A stretch of 6,901 nt of DNA from NCBI GenBank assembly GCA_002314195.1, contig DCCQ01000043.1:1-6901 (forward strand), read 5' to 3'. The notes beneath the pieces are model-generated. The model made no database searches and was not told where the DNA came from. It saw nothing but the letters and a program-made list of their open reading frames with translations. The position numbers were made by a program, and so were the translations under genes. Every line of letters begins with the position of its first letter. Position 1 is the stretch's first letter. The DNA is from Bacteroidales bacterium UBA1077. GTDB lineage: Bacteria; Bacteroidota; Bacteroidia; Bacteroidales; UBA932. Below, one piece after another: positions 5,737-6,901 of this stretch.

Positions 5737-5885
5737 GAAATAACACCTCCTTTATAGGTCCGTTCCTGTCCTCGCCCTCAAAAGGAATAAAGCCTGGTAT
5801 CTCCCAAATGCCGGGCTTTTTCATTCCACAAAACGGAATGATATTAAGGCTCACTATGAGCCAAGAAAAAAGGAGGTGTTATTTC
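5737..5885 (+). promoter_or_regulatory. structured RNA element closed by a 17-bp inverted repeat
   Basis: Positions 5737-5753 (GAAATAACACCTCCTTT) are the exact reverse complement of 5869-5885, with 115 bases between. The right arm contains AGGAGGTG, a Shine-Dalgarno-like sequence, which the left arm would bury. Three hairpins lie in a row inside: 5789-5821 (terminator-like), 5821-5841 (TCATTCC/GGAATGA) and 5848-5862 (GGCTCA/TGAGCC). The element directly precedes the small gene at 5891 and follows a likely promoter. The best reading is a cis-regulatory leader controlling that gene, or an independent structured RNA. The AGGAGG is 14 bases from the ATG, longer than usual, so direct ribosome-site masking is uncertain. 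No known riboswitch class is recognised. Confidence 0.55.
5789..5821 (+). terminator. terminator-like hairpin inside the structured element
   Basis: Positions 5789-5800 pair with 5808-5819 in twelve pairs (two T-G wobbles) around a 7-base loop, ending in five T. It sits between the probable promoter and the 47-codon gene, so it could prematurely end the leader at about 107 nt. This is the arrangement of a transcription attenuator. Alternatively it is the true end of a short RNA. Confidence 0.65.
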
Positions 5886-5890
5886 ATAAA

Positions 5891-6034
5891 ATGCCAACTT
5901 TCATCAAAAACGAAACGCCAGACGGTCACTACATTTTTTGCAGATACATAGTGAAGAACGGCAGGAAGATATTCCCTAAGCGTAGCCGTGTTTTCAGGAT
6001 CTGGGTAAGACGTAGGGAGCGACTGACCAAGTAG
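5891..6034 (+). CDS. small basic hypothetical protein (47 aa)
   Basis: The ATG at 5891 opens 47 codons ending in TAG at 6032-6034. The product is very basic: YIFCRYIVKNGRKIFPKRSR (14-33) followed by VFRIWVRRRERLTK. Its middle, a KNGRKI-P-K turn between two strands, resembles short conserved hypothetical proteins remembered from Bacteroidales mobile DNA, but no function is known to me. It could bind nucleic acid. Support comes from the upstream AGGAGGTG-bearing leader and from a strong terminator 7 bases after its stop. It lies between two hicAB modules and might be a separate cargo or regulatory gene. Confidence 0.6.
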   Translation: MPTFIKNETPDGHYIFCRYIVKNGRKIFPKRSRVFRIWVRRRERLTK

Positions 6035-6040
6035 CTTATG

Positions 6041-6071
6041 GGTGGTGCGATGGGAGGCATCACCTTTTTTT
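6041..6071 (+). terminator. terminator after the 47-aa gene
   Basis: GGTGGTGC (6041-6048) pairs with GCATCACC (6057-6064) in eight pairs (one G-T) around an 8-base loop, followed by seven T. It separates the small gene from the second hicAB promoter. Confidence 0.8.
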
Positions 6072-6101
6072 CAAAATAAATGTAAAATTTCTATCGACAA
6101 A

Positions 6102-6133
6102 TTTCGTGATTAATAGAAATATTACTACCTTTG
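6102..6133 (+). promoter_or_regulatory. promoter of hicA-hicB module 2
   Basis: TTTC at 6102-6105, 20 bases, then TACCTTTG at 6126-6133. The -7 box is perfect and the -33 has one mismatch. Upstream and spacer sequence is homologous to the module 1 promoter. Transcription should start near 6139, leaving a 16-base leader. Confidence 0.8.
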
Positions 6134-6154
6134 CAACACCAAGCAATATGCGAT

Positions 6155-6334
6155 ATGAAGTACGATGAATTTCACGACCTTGTTAAGGCGAATGGCTGGG
6201 AAAGGTTAAGGCAGTCTGGAAGCCACGTGATCTACAAAAAGGGAAGCCGGACTTACCCGGTTCCCTACCACAAAGGGAAAGAGTTGGGCAAGGGGCTTGA
6301 AAACAAGATGAAAAAGGATATGGGGCTGAAATAA
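6155..6334 (+). CDS. hicA: HicA-family mRNA interferase toxin (module 2)
   Basis: From the ATG at 6155 the toxin has 59 residues: helix MKYDEFHDLVKANG, then RLRQSGSHVIYKKG with the canonical GSH (H24, the expected catalytic His), YPVPYHKGKEL (34-44), then the C-terminal GLENKMKKDMGL helix. This is closer to the textbook HicA pattern than module 1. A TTG at 6131 would extend the frame but overlaps the -7 promoter box, so it is rejected as the start. The N-terminus (MKYDEF) matches the MKYNEL of module 1, indicating common descent, while the middle has diverged. hicB follows after 32 bases. Confidence 0.9.
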   Translation: MKYDEFHDLVKANGWERLRQSGSHVIYKKGSRTYPVPYHKGKELGKGLENKMKKDMGLK

Positions 6335-6344
6335 GCCCCATATC
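6317..6344 (+). other. 11-bp hairpin over the hicA-2 stop codon
   Basis: GATATGGGGCT (6317-6327) pairs perfectly with AGCCCCATATC (6334-6344) around GAAATA. The TAA stop (6332-6334) lies at the loop/stem junction. No T-run follows. It lies between toxin and antitoxin genes, 22 bases before the hicB start, and parallels the hairpin at 5099-5113. Confidence 0.65.
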
Positions 6345-6366
6345 ACAACGATAAAAGAATTGAGTT

Positions 6367-6771
6367 ATGGTTATAGAAGCGATTATCGAAAGAGCGGCGG
6401 ACGGAACATTCAACGTCTATTGCAGCAAGGAAATATTCTCAGGCGCCGGCAGCACCATAGAGGAGGCCAAGGCTGACATGATGCAGCAGATCAAGTTCTA
6501 CAAGGAAACTGCGATTGCGGAGGGATTCAAGTACCCCGCTTTTCTTGACGGGGAATATTCCTTCTCCTACAAGATTGACGCGGTCTCGCTGATGCAGTAT
6601 TATGTCAATTCCGGAATCCTCTCATTGGCTGGTCTCGAAAAGCTAACCGGCATCAACCAAAAGCAGCTTTGGGGATACATCAACGGAACCAAGCCACGGA
6701 AAGCCCAGGAGGAAAGAATCGAATCTGGATTCCGGGCGTTGGACAAAGACCTGAACGCCATATTCGCGTAA
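6367..6771 (+). CDS. hicB: HicB-family antitoxin with helix-turn-helix (module 2)
   Basis: The 134-residue antitoxin carries N-terminal HicB-fold segments VIEAIIERAADGTFNVY (2-18) and GAGSTIEEAKADMMQQI (26-42), then a helix-turn-helix region with LAGLEKLTGINQKQLWGYIN (87-106) followed by a basic KPRKAQEERIESGF helix. It is paralogous to the module 1 antitoxin. The strongest identity lies in the DNA-binding part (LxGLEx-TG-NQKQL), while the toxin-facing half differs more. It should bind HicA-2 and repress the promoter at 6102-6133. The ATG at 6367 follows TTGAGTT with a weak ribosome site. Its terminator is at 6802-6834. Confidence 0.9.
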   Translation: MVIEAIIERAADGTFNVYCSKEIFSGAGSTIEEAKADMMQQIKFYKETAIAEGFKYPAFLDGEYSFSYKIDAVSLMQYYVNSGILSLAGLEKLTGINQKQLWGYINGTKPRKAQEERIESGFRALDKDLNAIFA

Positions 6772-6801
6772 TTGTTTGGTAGCATTACTTAGTATGGTGC
6801 G

Positions 6802-6834
6802 GCCCTGGGAGTTTCTTCCAGGGCTTTTCTTTTT
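6802..6834 (+). terminator. terminator of hicAB module 2
   Basis: GCCCTGGGA (6802-6810) pairs with TTCCAGGGC (6816-6824; nine pairs, one G-T) around GTTTC, followed by TTTTCTTTTT. It is a strong intrinsic terminator 31 bases after the hicB-2 stop. Confidence 0.85.
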
Positions 6835-6836
6835 GG

Positions 6837-6882
6837 TAAGGGCGGATGAAGAGGCTAATCTTCATTCGCTCTTACAATTTTT
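6837..6882 (+). terminator. second, longer hairpin with T-run
   Basis: Positions 6837-6852 pair with 6859-6874 in sixteen unbroken pairs (two G-T) around a 6-base loop, followed by CAA and TTTTT (6878-6882). It begins 2 bases after the previous terminator. It may be a backup terminator, or the start of a structured RNA or leader that continues beyond the window. Confidence 0.6.
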
Positions 6883-6901
6883 CCTGACTTTGACAATGAT
6901 T

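Noticed and set aside
5579..5854. 91-codon minus-strand frame between the hicAB modules
   Set aside because: It covers a terminator, the tandem repeat and part of the structured element. Its sequence reflects the hairpins rather than a protein family.
5737..5885. Retron-type msr-msd RNA, because of the flanking inverted repeats
   Set aside because: No reverse transcriptase gene is in the window, and the inner hairpins include a terminator-like stem.
5619..5951. 110-codon plus-strand frame between the hicAB modules
   Set aside because: It begins in the module 1 terminator, passes through the structured element and overlaps the better-supported 47-codon gene in another frame.
1..6901. CRISPR arrays, tRNA or rRNA genes, insertion sequences, integrase
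   Set aside because: No regularly spaced repeats, cloverleaf pattern, ribosomal RNA signature, transposase or recombinase motif was seen on either strand.

Overview
The window looks like part of an integrated mobile element (prophage, integrative element or plasmid-like replicon) from a Bacteroidales-type bacterium. Three promoters follow the Bacteroidetes pattern: a -33 element (TTTG, or a variant such as TTG or TTTC), about 20 bases, then TAnnTTTG. Most genes lack a strong Shine-Dalgarno sequence. The protein families (a phage/plasmid DnaG-type primase fused to a P-loop domain, a GGARSGAGRK-type small DNA-binding protein, and HicAB pairs) fit the same group. Species cannot be read from the sequence.

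Layout. Positions 1-66 hold the tail of an upstream transcript and a strong terminator that works in both directions. A possible 51-residue plus-strand gene (127-282) runs tail-to-tail into a 72-residue minus-strand gene (239-457) with an N-terminal GGARSGAGRK motif and a ribbon-helix-helix-like C-terminus. That minus gene appears to be transcribed from a promoter near 680-711, giving a roughly 215-base leader with two hairpins and a possible 22-codon peptide.

Positions 768-4842 form a tight plus-strand operon: a small helix-turn-helix protein, an unknown 110-residue protein, a 1068-residue primase/P-loop fusion, and an unknown 105-residue protein. The first two genes are 3 bases apart. The next two junctions are stop/start overlaps (ATGA and TGATG). 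This looks like the replication-initiation module of the element.

Positions 4843-6901 hold two paralogous hicA-hicB toxin-antitoxin modules about 1.2 kb apart. Each has its own promoter, and the two promoters match at 30 of 40 ungapped positions. Each hicA stop codon sits in a small hairpin. Each module ends in a strong terminator. Between the modules lies the least explained segment: an 11-bp tandem repeat, a plausible promoter, then a 149-base element closed by a perfect 17-bp inverted repeat. The right arm of that repeat carries AGGAGGTG and the left arm is its exact complement. Inside is a terminator-like hairpin with a T-run plus two more hairpins. Directly downstream is a 47-codon, very basic small ORF with its own terminator. 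The arrangement resembles a regulatory leader or a structured RNA and is the best candidate here for something undescribed.

Together the genes suggest a replication core (primase/P-loop protein plus accessory proteins) flanked by regulatory proteins and by addiction modules that would stabilise the element.
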